A DNA stretch of 64,000 nucleotides from JAWLDA01 sp041686855. Lineage in GTDB: Bacteria > Bacillota > Limnochordia > DTU080 > RSA5. A program made the position numbers and the translations under genes. Location of the stretch: NCBI GenBank assembly GCA_041686855.1, contig JAWLDA010000002.1:310001-374000 (forward strand), given 5' to 3'. Shown one piece after another: positions 1-7,836 of the stretch. Below the pieces are notes generated by a model. That model was not told the DNA's origin. It searched no databases and saw only the letters and a list, made by a program, of their open reading frames with translations. Numbering within the stretch: the first letter of the stretch is position 1; every line of letters begins with the position of its first letter.

Positions 1-1155
1 CAGGCTCCGTTCTCCGTCAAAGAAGTCGATCGGAACGGCCGGTAAGCCGGAGCCCCAACCGCTCACGTTACTGTGGGCTAAATGAGGGGCCCCACTGCGG
101 GCGCATACGACACTCTTAGAGGCCGGCACGTACACGCCGTTCCAGTCGACCCCGTTAGGAACCGCAACGGTGGGTAGACGAGGCGCCTCGATGTGCATTG
201 ACTCAAACGCCGACGAGCCAATCCCGATGCGGCGACGGATTGCCACCTCGATCTCTCGTTGCCAACCTTCTAACTCCGCCTCTGCCTCCTCTGCGTCGCC
301 AAGGAGCGGACGTATCTGCCACAGGCCTGCCAGTGCCACTTCCAATGTTTGAGCGAAGATCTCGGCTTCGGCCAACCCTGTCTCGGCTACTCCGCTTCGA
401 ACCGCGTCCTCTACCCGCCGGTAAAGGAGCTCCTCCAACTCGCGACACAGCGAGACGACTTCGCTGGGTTGGACGGTCGCCCACCAATGGGCCAACGCCG
501 TCACGAGACTTCCCAGCTCGGGGGCGTTCGGCTCCCCTTGCGCCTGCAAGTGCGTCCAACGTGCCGAAGCACATCCTACCGCGATGCTGCGATTGTTGGA
601 GCCGCCATGCTCGCGGAAGATGGCGTAGGCCACATCGCCCAAGACTCCATCTACCAGGACAGAGAGTGGCTCCTCCAACGCCACATCGATCGCCGTGGCA
701 CAAAGACCTCGCTTCTCCCGCAGACCGTGCCCCACGACGAATCGCACCATGCGCCGGCACCCTCCGGTCGCCTCATCGTTCCCACCCGTAGCGCCTGCTT
801 GCAGCATATGGGCAAAGCTCTCGACAATTCGCTCGGCCCATTGCACCTGCTGGACGCTCACGCTCCTCGCACCGCTCGCCCACGTTAGGTGAACATCCAG
901 ACACCCCTCGTCGGGTGAGTCCTGCTCTGGGAGGAACCGCACCTCCGCGTTGGCGACTGCCGGATTCTCTGCACACGCGTGTACGTGCGTCTCGATGGGA
1001 ATGCCGATGTGCTCCCACCCTCGCATGAGACGGGCGAGAGCCTCGTCGATCGGGATCGTCCCGACTTGGCTCGCATCCTTATCGTGCGATAAACTCTCGT
1101 GAGGGGCCTCCTCCCACGCTGTGCGCGCCGCATCCAGTCGTAGTTTTAGCTTCAC
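1..1155 (-). CDS. hypothetical protein, C-terminal end outside the window
   Basis: An open frame runs from a GTG at 1155 to the window edge without a stop (385 codons seen), so the end of the protein is missing. The start is supported by GGAGG seven bases upstream of the GTG. The protein is mostly hydrophilic and acidic, with a long helical middle part rich in Glu, Ala and Trp (for example WWATVQPSEVVSLCRELEEL) and no signal peptide or membrane span. I do not recognise a family or catalytic motif. The gene lies upstream of another unknown minus-strand gene, separated by about 105 bases. Coding nature is inferred from the long uninterrupted frame, the ribosome binding site and natural amino-acid composition. 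Confidence 0.72.
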   Translation of the reverse strand, partial: MKLKLRLDAARTAWEEAPHESLSHDKDASQVGTIPIDEALARLMRGWEHIGIPIETHVHACAENPAVANAEVRFLPEQDSPDEGCLDVHLTWASGARSVSVQQVQWAERIVESFAHMLQAGATGGNDEATGGCRRMVRFVVGHGLREKRGLCATAIDVALEEPLSVLVDGVLGDVAYAIFREHGGSNNRSIAVGCASARWTHLQAQGEPNAPELGSLVTALAHWWATVQPSEVVSLCRELEELLYRRVEDAVRSGVAETGLAEAEIFAQTLEVALAGLWQIRPLLGDAEEAEAELEGWQREIEVAIRRRIGIGSSAFESMHIEAPRLPTVAVPNGVDWNGVYVPASKSVVCARSGAPHLAHSNVSGWGSGLPAVPIDFFDGERSL

Positions 1156-1260
1156 GTGGACGCCTCCATTTCGTCGATCCTCGCGACATTCACCAACGTT
1201 TAAGAATGCTCTATACTTCACGTATTCGGAAGCGGACGTGCCAGTGAAGGTACGAGTCTC

Positions 1261-1719
1261 CTAAATGCGAGGTCGCCGAATATGAATCCAGTGTTTGCCG
1301 TCAAAAAGGTCGTACTCAATATGAAAACCGGTAAATTGACCGATATACTCCGCCGAAACGCTCCAACCGTCGCGGACCTCCTGATCAGTGAGGCCCCAAC
1401 GCTTCACATCATCGGCAAAGAGCTCCTCGATGGGCGGTGTGACAAGACTCACCCCGCCGTCTGCAACAATCACTTTAAACTCGTCGTCCACCATGGGCGT
1501 GTGCTGTTGAAAGTTTGTGACAAATGCTCGAAAGACTCCTTCGATGTCTCCTCGCAACTGTTCCCACTCGTTTTGCCGTTCCATAAAGAAGCCGACAAAC
1601 TCGCCCGGAGACCTCCCTATGCTCTTGGCGTACCCCATCGCTGCAATGATCGTGTTAAAAAGGAACGTCGGTTTTTGCTGAGCCAACTCTCGAAACGACC
1701 GGCGCGTGATCTCAAACAC
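1261..1719 (-). CDS. hypothetical cytoplasmic protein, 152 aa
   Basis: The GTG at 1719 follows AGGAGG with an 8-base spacing, which makes it a better start than the longer open frame that would run into the divergent transporter gene. The protein begins FEITRRSFREL and ends in aromatic and basic residues (GFHIEYDLFDGKHWIHIRRP). It has no signal peptide and no membrane segment. The layout of an N-terminal helical part followed by a beta-rich part with WGLTDQEVRDGW resembles small ligand-binding or regulatory domains, but I cannot name a family. It is transcribed divergently from the MFS transporter, so a regulatory link is possible but unproven. Confidence 0.7.
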   Translation of the reverse strand: MFEITRRSFRELAQQKPTFLFNTIIAAMGYAKSIGRSPGEFVGFFMERQNEWEQLRGDIEGVFRAFVTNFQQHTPMVDDEFKVIVADGGVSLVTPPIEELFADDVKRWGLTDQEVRDGWSVSAEYIGQFTGFHIEYDLFDGKHWIHIRRPRI

Positions 1720-1864
1720 CCGTGCACCCTCCTGCAACCTCTGGCGGCGTCTCCCCCGTGTAGACACAAGGTAGCGCGTGATCAATGAAGAATGAAGACT
1801 GCATATCTTTAACTTAAACAAGGACCGAGAACGGTTCGGCCAAGTCACGAAAGGCTGCCGATCA

Positions 1865-3055
1865 GTGTTGCCCAAAAACCTTATCGCCCTCTGCAGCGTC
1901 ACTGCACTCAGTTTCTTGTCTCTCTCTATGACTCGCCCCTTGGTGCCACTCTTCGCCAGCGAACTCGGCGCGGGTCCCGTCCTCGTCGGGCTGGTCGTTG
2001 CCACCTTTGCGGCCTTCCCCTTCTTTGCGGCCGTCCCCGCCGGCGCCCTCACCGATCGCTTAGGTGCGCGAACGATGATAGTTTGGGGCTCGTTTGGCTG
2101 CGCCATCTTTTCACTCGTCCCCGGATGGTGGCCGACCCTCGGCGCACTCCTGCTCAGCCAGGCCGTAATAGGCACGACTCAACTCGGCGTCATCGTCGGC
2201 GCGCAAACGCTCGCCGGCTCCGCCGCGGCCGGGGAGGCACGTGAGCGTTCGTTGGGGTGGTTTACCACAGCAAACTCTTGCGGACAGCTTGCTGGTCCGC
2301 TCGTCGGGGGCTGGATCGCCGACCACACCTCATTCGCCACTTCATTCATCGTCGCCGGCCTCATCGGTCTGGCTACGCCACTCGCGGCGCTCGCGCTTCC
2401 GAGCGTCCGGGGACGGGCACGCATGGCAAGATCGGGCTTCGCCTCTCTCCCGGAGGTGCGCCGACTCCTGCGGCACGAAGGCGTCAAGGCGGGGATTCTC
2501 TCCAGCTTCGCCGTCTTGTTCACGGTCGGGGTGCGCCAGGCGTTCTTTCCGCTCTACGTACAAGGGTTAGGCTACTCGGCGACTGTCGTCGGCGGACTCC
2601 TGTCGGTGCACGCGTTCGCGTCGGTAATGGTGCGCCCGTTCATGTCAACCATCATCACCGTGTGTCGCGGCCGCTTCCGCGTGTTGGCAGGCTCGTTATC
2701 ACTCCTTGCCACCGGCGTGCTGATTATTCCCGTGGCCCACTCATTACCTGCCTTGGCACTCACTTCGGTCTTTGTAGGAATAGGAATCGGATTGTGTCAG
2801 CCGCTAAGCATGCTCACCGTCGCCGACAGTGTCAGCGGGGAGATACGCGGCTTGGCAATGGGCGTGCGACTCACCGGGAATCGGTTGGCGCAGTTGGTGA
2901 ATCCCATCTTTTTTGGCGCCGTCACCGCGGTCTGGGGGCTCACCGCTGCGTTCGTGCTCGCGGGCCTCCTCCTCTTTGGAAGCACCGCTTACCTCTTTCG
3001 CTGGAAGTCACACTTTCACCGGTCGTCCGAGCCCCCGGGGGATCTCGTCGCTTAA
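1865..3055 (+). CDS. MFS family transporter
   Basis: This 396-residue protein has the twelve hydrophobic segments of a major facilitator superfamily transporter. The loop between helices 2 and 3 holds a recognisable motif A (GALTDRLGAR, near residue 60), and the second half repeats the pattern. It most likely exports or imports a small solute by proton antiport or symport at the cytoplasmic membrane. The length and a motif A without sugar signatures fit drug- or metabolite-efflux subfamilies, but the substrate cannot be read from sequence. The start is a GTG directly followed by TTG, with only a weak AAGG upstream. Its stop codon overlaps the stop of the convergent gene at 3052. Confidence 0.85.
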   Translation: MLPKNLIALCSVTALSFLSLSMTRPLVPLFASELGAGPVLVGLVVATFAAFPFFAAVPAGALTDRLGARTMIVWGSFGCAIFSLVPGWWPTLGALLLSQAVIGTTQLGVIVGAQTLAGSAAAGEARERSLGWFTTANSCGQLAGPLVGGWIADHTSFATSFIVAGLIGLATPLAALALPSVRGRARMARSGFASLPEVRRLLRHEGVKAGILSSFAVLFTVGVRQAFFPLYVQGLGYSATVVGGLLSVHAFASVMVRPFMSTIITVCRGRFRVLAGSLSLLATGVLIIPVAHSLPALALTSVFVGIGIGLCQPLSMLTVADSVSGEIRGLAMGVRLTGNRLAQLVNPIFFGAVTAVWGLTAAFVLAGLLLFGSTAYLFRWKSHFHRSSEPPGDLVA

Positions 3056-3648
3056 TCGATGACGTCTCGGGGTGAGCCGAATTCGTAGTTCATCCGTTCA
3101 AAGATCTCTTGAAGTTTGTCCAACATTGAGACGTACACTTCCGCCAACTGATCCCACCACGCGTCTTGTACAACGAGCGGGGCAGACGTGTTCACCTCGT
3201 AACGCAGACATTCGAGCCGGGCGTCGGTCGCGGTCATGCTTACCTCGGCCACAACGCCTCCGTCCTCGCCAAAGAAGAGTTCGCCCACGCGGTTGATGTC
3301 GACCGCGGCCTCCCGCATCGCCTCCGGACCGATCGGCAGGAGTCCAAAGTGTAGGTGAAACGACGCGTGAATCAATACTTCGACGCCGGGATCGGTAAGG
3401 GCAGACTCCTCCGAGACGTCCCCTTCTATCTCTCTCATGCGTTCATACAGTGCCTGATTGGCGGCTACCCACTCAAAACCAAGCTTTCCCCAGACCTCCC
3501 TGGGTTCGTCGGAACGGTGAACAAAGATCTCGCAGCCGCGCGAGTGCGTATTCAAAAAGACGGCCTCATCGACACTCGTCTGCAAATCGTACGCTGTGAG
3601 CGCGTCGAGGAGGGTCTCTTTGAAGGTGTTGTACTCCATTGCTTCCAC
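3052..3648 (-). CDS. hypothetical protein, 198 aa
   Basis: The GTG at 3648 is chosen because AGGAGT lies seven bases upstream; an ATG three codons later would be too far from it. The protein is acidic, cytoplasmic in appearance and contains no membrane segment. Recognisable stretches such as EVWGKLGFEWVAANQALYER and INRVGELFFGEDGG do not match a family I can name. It converges on the MFS gene with the two stop codons overlapping, and it follows the subtilisin gene on the same strand with about 120 bases between. Confidence 0.65.
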   Translation of the reverse strand: MEAMEYNTFKETLLDALTAYDLQTSVDEAVFLNTHSRGCEIFVHRSDEPREVWGKLGFEWVAANQALYERMREIEGDVSEESALTDPGVEVLIHASFHLHFGLLPIGPEAMREAAVDINRVGELFFGEDGGVVAEVSMTATDARLECLRYEVNTSAPLVVQDAWWDQLAEVYVSMLDKLQEIFERMNYEFGSPRDVID

Positions 3649-3770
3649 GCAGGAAACTCCTTTCAAAGCAAGTTCGAAACGCCCGGGTATACAACCCGAA
3701 TCGTACGCACCCAAGCGGTGGACGAGAGATTTCCGAACATGCAGGAAGCAGCGTGTCATGAACACGCTCA

Positions 3771-4985
3771 TTAGGGACGCAGGGAACGTCGCCTCGTGAG
3801 AGTTCCATTCTCGCAAGTCGACTCCTTCCCGATCGCCCAGCTTGCCGCGTCGTCCACTGCGACCCGGCCTCGACCCTGTTCGAGTCGAGAGAGGTGAGCC
3901 AACGGAACCGCGGTACGCAACAAGGCCCGGCGCACGCTCTTAACCTTCCCAAGAAGCGGCCAAAGCAGTGCGGCGGCACCCGCGACATGCGGCGCCGCCA
4001 TGGACGTGCCGTCCAAACGGACGTACTCCCCGTTTAACCATGTCGAGAGGATATCTGTCCCCGGCGCCACGAGATCGAGCGCACGCCCGCGGCTCGAAAA
4101 AGAGGGTATCCCCCCTTGCTCGGTCATCGCGCCGACCGCCACAACTTGTCGATACGCGGCAGGATAGGAGACACTCTCCTCCTGCGGGCCCGCATTTCCC
4201 GCCGCCGTCACCACGAGCGTCCCCGCAGCGTGGAGTCGTTCGACGGCGCGATGGATCAACAGACTCGGCTGCGGTCCCCCCAGACTCATGTTGACAATCG
4301 GCACGCGCCGCTTGGCGATCCACGAAAGACCGTCAAGCACGTAGGAGAGGCGTCCGCCGCCGAACTTGTCGAGCACTTTCACCGCCAAGAGATTGGTGCG
4401 CGGTGCGATCCCCAGCACGCCCCCAGAGACGCCCGTCGCTGCAATAGTTCCGGCCACGTGCGTTCCGTGACCATTGTCGTCACAGTACGAGTCGCCCACC
4501 GCCGAAAAGCCCCCGACCACGCGATCGCGCAAGTCAGGGTGATTAAAGTCAATTCCCGTATCCACAACGGCGACCGTGACTCTCTCACCTTTACTGAGGG
4601 GCCAGACCGACGGCGCGCCGATCCGCCGCACCCCCCAAGGGATCTGCGGCCGCGCGATTGCATCGACGGTCGCATCCACCGCCAAACCCGACTGCGACCG
4701 TGGCACCGGCCACGGTCGTTGGTGGACAGTCGGCGCGGTGTCGCGCCAATCGATGGTGTGGGCATCCGCCGCGCCCAGTGCAAAGATGGGCGCGTCGTCT
4801 TCGATCTTCTCGACATCCCTGTGTCGAGCGACGACCTGCTCGGCTTCCCGTGACAAATTGCGTGCGGCCACAGCCCCGACGAACGGATACCGACACGTAA
4901 TCCGTCCCCCTAACAGCTCGACCGTGCGACAACAATCCGCATCACTGCACCCCGGCCTTACGACGATCAATCTTTGCACGCTCAT
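3771..4985 (-). CDS. subtilisin-like serine protease (S8), no signal peptide
   Basis: This is a subtilase of 404 residues with the full catalytic triad: Asp142 in VDTGID, His173 in NGHGTHVAGT and Ser328 in DGTSMAAPHVAG, plus the oxyanion Asn264 in AAGN. About 110 residues precede the catalytic domain and probably act as an inhibitor-like propeptide (first 70 residues) and linker. The N-terminus (MSVQRLIVVRPG) is not a signal sequence, so the enzyme looks intracellular or non-classically released, like Bacillus intracellular subtilisins. An unusual cluster of Cys residues (CSDADCC, residues 13-19) sits in the pro-region. GAGGG seven bases before the ATG supports the start. Confidence 0.9.
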   Translation of the reverse strand: MSVQRLIVVRPGCSDADCCRTVELLGGRITCRYPFVGAVAARNLSREAEQVVARHRDVEKIEDDAPIFALGAADAHTIDWRDTAPTVHQRPWPVPRSQSGLAVDATVDAIARPQIPWGVRRIGAPSVWPLSKGERVTVAVVDTGIDFNHPDLRDRVVGGFSAVGDSYCDDNGHGTHVAGTIAATGVSGGVLGIAPRTNLLAVKVLDKFGGGRLSYVLDGLSWIAKRRVPIVNMSLGGPQPSLLIHRAVERLHAAGTLVVTAAGNAGPQEESVSYPAAYRQVVAVGAMTEQGGIPSFSSRGRALDLVAPGTDILSTWLNGEYVRLDGTSMAAPHVAGAAALLWPLLGKVKSVRRALLRTAVPLAHLSRLEQGRGRVAVDDAASWAIGKESTCENGTLTRRRSLRP

Positions 4986-5106
4986 ACACTCACCCTCACA
5001 CAGGTAGACGCGTCCGGGCGCGCCACCCGTGCCCGAACGCCTTGGCTAGAGGTTAGTGTACGGGCGAAGGCGTCGAGGGGTGCCACCTTGCGACGTGAGC
5101 GAGTCT

Positions 5107-5562
5107 CTACTCGGCGCTTTGCGCGCGTCGAGCCGCCGCTCGCGCTAACTCGTCACATCGGTTATTGAGTTCGTTGTCAGCGTGTCCTTTCACCTTGCTC
5201 CACGTGACCGTGTGCACGTCCGTCAGTGCGATGAGGCGCTCCCATAGATCCCGGTTGGCGACATCTTTCTTGGCGCTCGTTTGCCACCCGGTTCGTTGCC
5301 AACGATCTACCCACCGCTGCCGGAACGCGTTCACCAAGTAGGCGCTGTCGCTGTACAGCGTGACGTGACAGGGTCGTTTGAGCGCCTCGAGAGCTTTGAT
5401 GGCTGCAACGAGCTCCATGCGCTGATTGGTCGTCTGCCGCTCGCCGTCGCTCAGCTCTTTTTGCGTATCGCCGAAGATCAACACACACGCCCAGCCTCCA
5501 GGGCCGGGGTTCCCGAGACACGCTCCGTCGGTGTACGCTTGTACGTGCGACTCACTGCTCAT
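5107..5562 (-). CDS. rnhA: ribonuclease HI
   Basis: RNase HI cleaves the RNA strand of RNA-DNA hybrids, removing primers and R-loops. The acidic metal-binding residues are present: Asp in YTDGACLGNPGPGG, Glu in NQRMEL, Asp in YSDSAYL and Asp in RCDELARAA, with the catalytic His in VKGHADN. The substrate-binding basic handle (VDRWQRTGWQTSAKKDVANRD) is also there, as in the E. coli enzyme. The ATG at 5562 is placed about 12 bases after AAAGGAA; a GTG at 5574 is also in frame but abuts that site. Length is typical for a single-domain type I enzyme. Confidence 0.95.
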   Translation of the reverse strand: MSSESHVQAYTDGACLGNPGPGGWACVLIFGDTQKELSDGERQTTNQRMELVAAIKALEALKRPCHVTLYSDSAYLVNAFRQRWVDRWQRTGWQTSAKKDVANRDLWERLIALTDVHTVTWSKVKGHADNELNNRCDELARAAARRAQSAE

Positions 5563-5686
5563 ACTCCAGGTCACTTCCTTTCGGTAACGGCTCGATTAAC
5601 AGCTCGCGCCGAAGGTTATCGGTTCGAGGGATTCTCGGCGGTTCCAAAGTGAGTGAGAAGGACCACGGGCCGGATCGGCCGGGTCA

Positions 5687-6478
5687 TCACAGATCCCCTC
5701 GGATGAGAGCCGTCGCAAGCTCTCGGTACGCCTCAGCGCCGGGTACATTCTTGGCATACGTCATAATCGACTCAGCCGCGGCGGCCGCCTCGGCAAAGCG
5801 GATGCTGCGATGGACGATCGTGTCGATCACGCGCACCTTCGGTTCAAACATGGCCTTGAGCGCGTCAAAGGTCTCCTGCGCGTGGCGCGTGCGCTTGTCG
5901 AACATCGTGGGCAAGATCCCGATGATGTGCAGGCCGCTGTTGGCTTGAGCCCTCACCTTGTTCACAAAGATGAGGAACCCCTTCACCGCCCGCATCGCCA
6001 AGTACTCACAGGCGACGGGAATCAATACGCCGTCCGCCACCGCCATCGCGTTGAGCGTGAGCAACCCAAGCGACGGCTGGCAGTCGACGATCACCGTGTC
6101 GTAATCGTCACGAATCGGAGCCAGGACGGCCGCCAGGCGTCGCTCTCTGGCAAAGGTGTTTACCAACTCGAGTTCGGCGAGGGATAAGTCGATGTTGGCC
6201 GGAATGAGATCGGCCCCAAATTTCGCCTTTAGAAGCAGGCTCTTTGGCTCCGCATCACGCACGAGACCGTCGTAGATGCTCTTTTCGACCGAGTCCGGCG
6301 GAAACCCGCTTGCAAGAGTGAGTCCACCCTGTGGATCCAAATCGACGAGGAGCACCCGCTTGCCGGCGGCCACCAGCGCGGCTGAGAGGTTCACCACCGT
6401 CGTGGTCTTTCCGACGCCTCCTTTTTGGCTGGCGACGGCAATACACTCATACAAAATAACCCCACCCATCTCACTCAT
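5687..6478 (-). CDS. parA: ParA/Soj family chromosome-partitioning ATPase
   Basis: This Walker-type ATPase has the deviant P-loop KGGVGKTTT, the Walker A' segment VLLVDLDPQG and the Walker B stretch DTVIVDCQPSLGLL, the pattern of ParA/Soj proteins that move DNA together with ParB bound at parS sites. No parB follows; the next gene downstream is rnhA, after 124 bases. The ATG at 6478 overlaps the stop of cca by four bases (ATGA), suggesting translational coupling; an ATG at 6469 with GGGAG about 11 bases upstream and a GTG at 6493 are alternatives. An orphan ParA could serve another cargo such as chemotaxis arrays or a protein cluster. Confidence 0.92.
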   Translation of the reverse strand: MSEMGGVILYECIAVASQKGGVGKTTTVVNLSAALVAAGKRVLLVDLDPQGGLTLASGFPPDSVEKSIYDGLVRDAEPKSLLLKAKFGADLIPANIDLSLAELELVNTFARERRLAAVLAPIRDDYDTVIVDCQPSLGLLTLNAMAVADGVLIPVACEYLAMRAVKGFLIFVNKVRAQANSGLHIIGILPTMFDKRTRHAQETFDALKAMFEPKVRVIDTIVHRSIRFAEAAAAAESIMTYAKNVPGAEAYRELATALIRGDL

Positions 6479-7836
6479 CTCTCCCGGATCCACGCCGGTC
6501 CCTTCGACCGAATGAGGTCGAGGAGTCGCTCTCGATCATTCGCGGTCGGATCGTCCAAGAGCATCTCGTATAACCTCTCGAGGACCCGACCGACGGCCGG
6601 ACCTGGAGCGCATTCCAACTCTCGCATTACGTCATGGCCGTTCACAGCCAAATCGCCAAGCCTGAACGCGTCCTCCTCGGCCAGCAACTCCTCCAAGTCG
6701 CGTTCGTGTCGGTCCAGGTCGGGCATCTCTCCTCGCCATCCGCTCGCCCCCCAGTCGGCTCGACCGAGGGCGATGAGATCTCGCACCCAGGCTTCACTGT
6801 ACCGTCCCACCCACCGGCGTAGCGCCTTCTTGCCCAGTGTACCGCCTATGGCCATGTGCATGTCGACCAACGTGACGACGCGCTCGGTGTCGTTGCGCGG
6901 CATGCGCAATCGGCGACACACATCCCGAGCCATGCGGGCGCCCACCTCGCCGTGGCCGTGAAAGTGCACCCGTCCGTCAGGTTCGACGCGCCGGGTCTCG
7001 AGTTTGCCCATGTCGTGCAAGAGGCCCGCAAGTCGCAGAACAGGATCCTCCGGACAGTTGGCCGCCGTTTGAATGAGGTGGTCGAGGAGCGTCGGCGCGC
7101 CACGCTTGGCTTGCAGCATGCGGTCGGCTCCGCGCAGCTCGGGAAGGACCACAAAAAAGAGCGAAAGCTCAACCATCATCCACAAGCCACGTCCTACGTC
7201 CGGGGCGGAGAGTATTTTGAGGAGCTCGTCGCGGATCCTTTCGGCGCTCAGCCGCTCGACCCCTTTGGCCTCTACCTCAATCGCGCGCCATGTCGAGGGA
7301 TCGATGTCGAACTCGAGGTCGGTGGCGAAACGGACGGCTCGTAAGGCGCGCAGTGCATCTTCACGAAAGCGTTCGAACGGATCGCCGACGGCCCGGATCA
7401 CCTCTGAAGCCAGATCCTCCCTGCCGCCGAACGGATCGATCACCTCGTCGGTTTCAGGGTCCCAGGCAAGCGCGTTCACCGTAAAATCGCGCCTAGCTAG
7501 ATCCTCTTCAACCGAGTCGGTGAAGCGGACGCCCGTCGGGCGGCGCCCGTCGGTGTACTCGAAGTCACAGCGCAACGTGGTCACGTGAACACCCTCGACC
7601 TGCGAGTCGTCCGGCATCACGAGCACCGTGCCAAAGGCCGCGCCCACGGGAATAGCCCGCTCAAAGAGCGCCAAAACTTCGTCCGGACGAGCGCTGGTCG
7701 CGACGTCGTAATCCTTGGGCTCCCGCCCCAACATGGCGTCACGCACGCATCCTCCGACGAGGTACCCCGCGTACCCGGCCCCTTTCAACCGCGCCACTAC
7801 CTCTAGTACCCACGGCGGAATGTGAAGGGCGGTCAT
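6475..7836 (-). CDS. cca: CCA-adding tRNA nucleotidyltransferase
   Basis: The enzyme adds or repairs the 3' CCA end of tRNAs using CTP and ATP. The class II nucleotidyltransferase signature is near the N-terminus (LVGGCVRDAMLG followed by PKDYDVAT with the metal-binding Asp pair), then the conserved RRDFTVNALA and ERFREDALRALRAVRF motifs. A C-terminal HD-type motif (LLHDMGKLETR with HGHGEVGARM) indicates the long form of the family, as in E. coli-like enzymes with phosphohydrolase activity. The ATG at 7836 overlaps the helicase stop by four bases and has AAGGA 10 bases upstream, so it is preferred over longer forms. Confidence 0.94.
   Translation of the reverse strand: MTALHIPPWVLEVVARLKGAGYAGYLVGGCVRDAMLGREPKDYDVATSARPDEVLALFERAIPVGAAFGTVLVMPDDSQVEGVHVTTLRCDFEYTDGRRPTGVRFTDSVEEDLARRDFTVNALAWDPETDEVIDPFGGREDLASEVIRAVGDPFERFREDALRALRAVRFATDLEFDIDPSTWRAIEVEAKGVERLSAERIRDELLKILSAPDVGRGLWMMVELSLFFVVLPELRGADRMLQAKRGAPTLLDHLIQTAANCPEDPVLRLAGLLHDMGKLETRRVEPDGRVHFHGHGEVGARMARDVCRRLRMPRNDTERVVTLVDMHMAIGGTLGKKALRRWVGRYSEAWVRDLIALGRADWGASGWRGEMPDLDRHERDLEELLAEEDAFRLGDLAVNGHDVMRELECAPGPAVGRVLERLYEMLLDDPTANDRERLLDLIRSKGPAWIRER

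Noticed and set aside
349..888. 179-residue plus-strand frame near the window start
   Set aside because: It is antisense to the 385-codon minus-strand frame, which has the ribosome binding site and continuous coding character.
1261..2175. 304-residue minus-strand frame that extends into the MFS gene
   Set aside because: The first 150 residues lie antisense to a clear transporter and have low-complexity, unnatural composition. A GTG at 1719 with AGGAGG is a better start.
5600..5660. GGTTCGAGGGATTC sequence as a tRNA T-arm
   Set aside because: The flanking sequence cannot form acceptor, D and anticodon arms.
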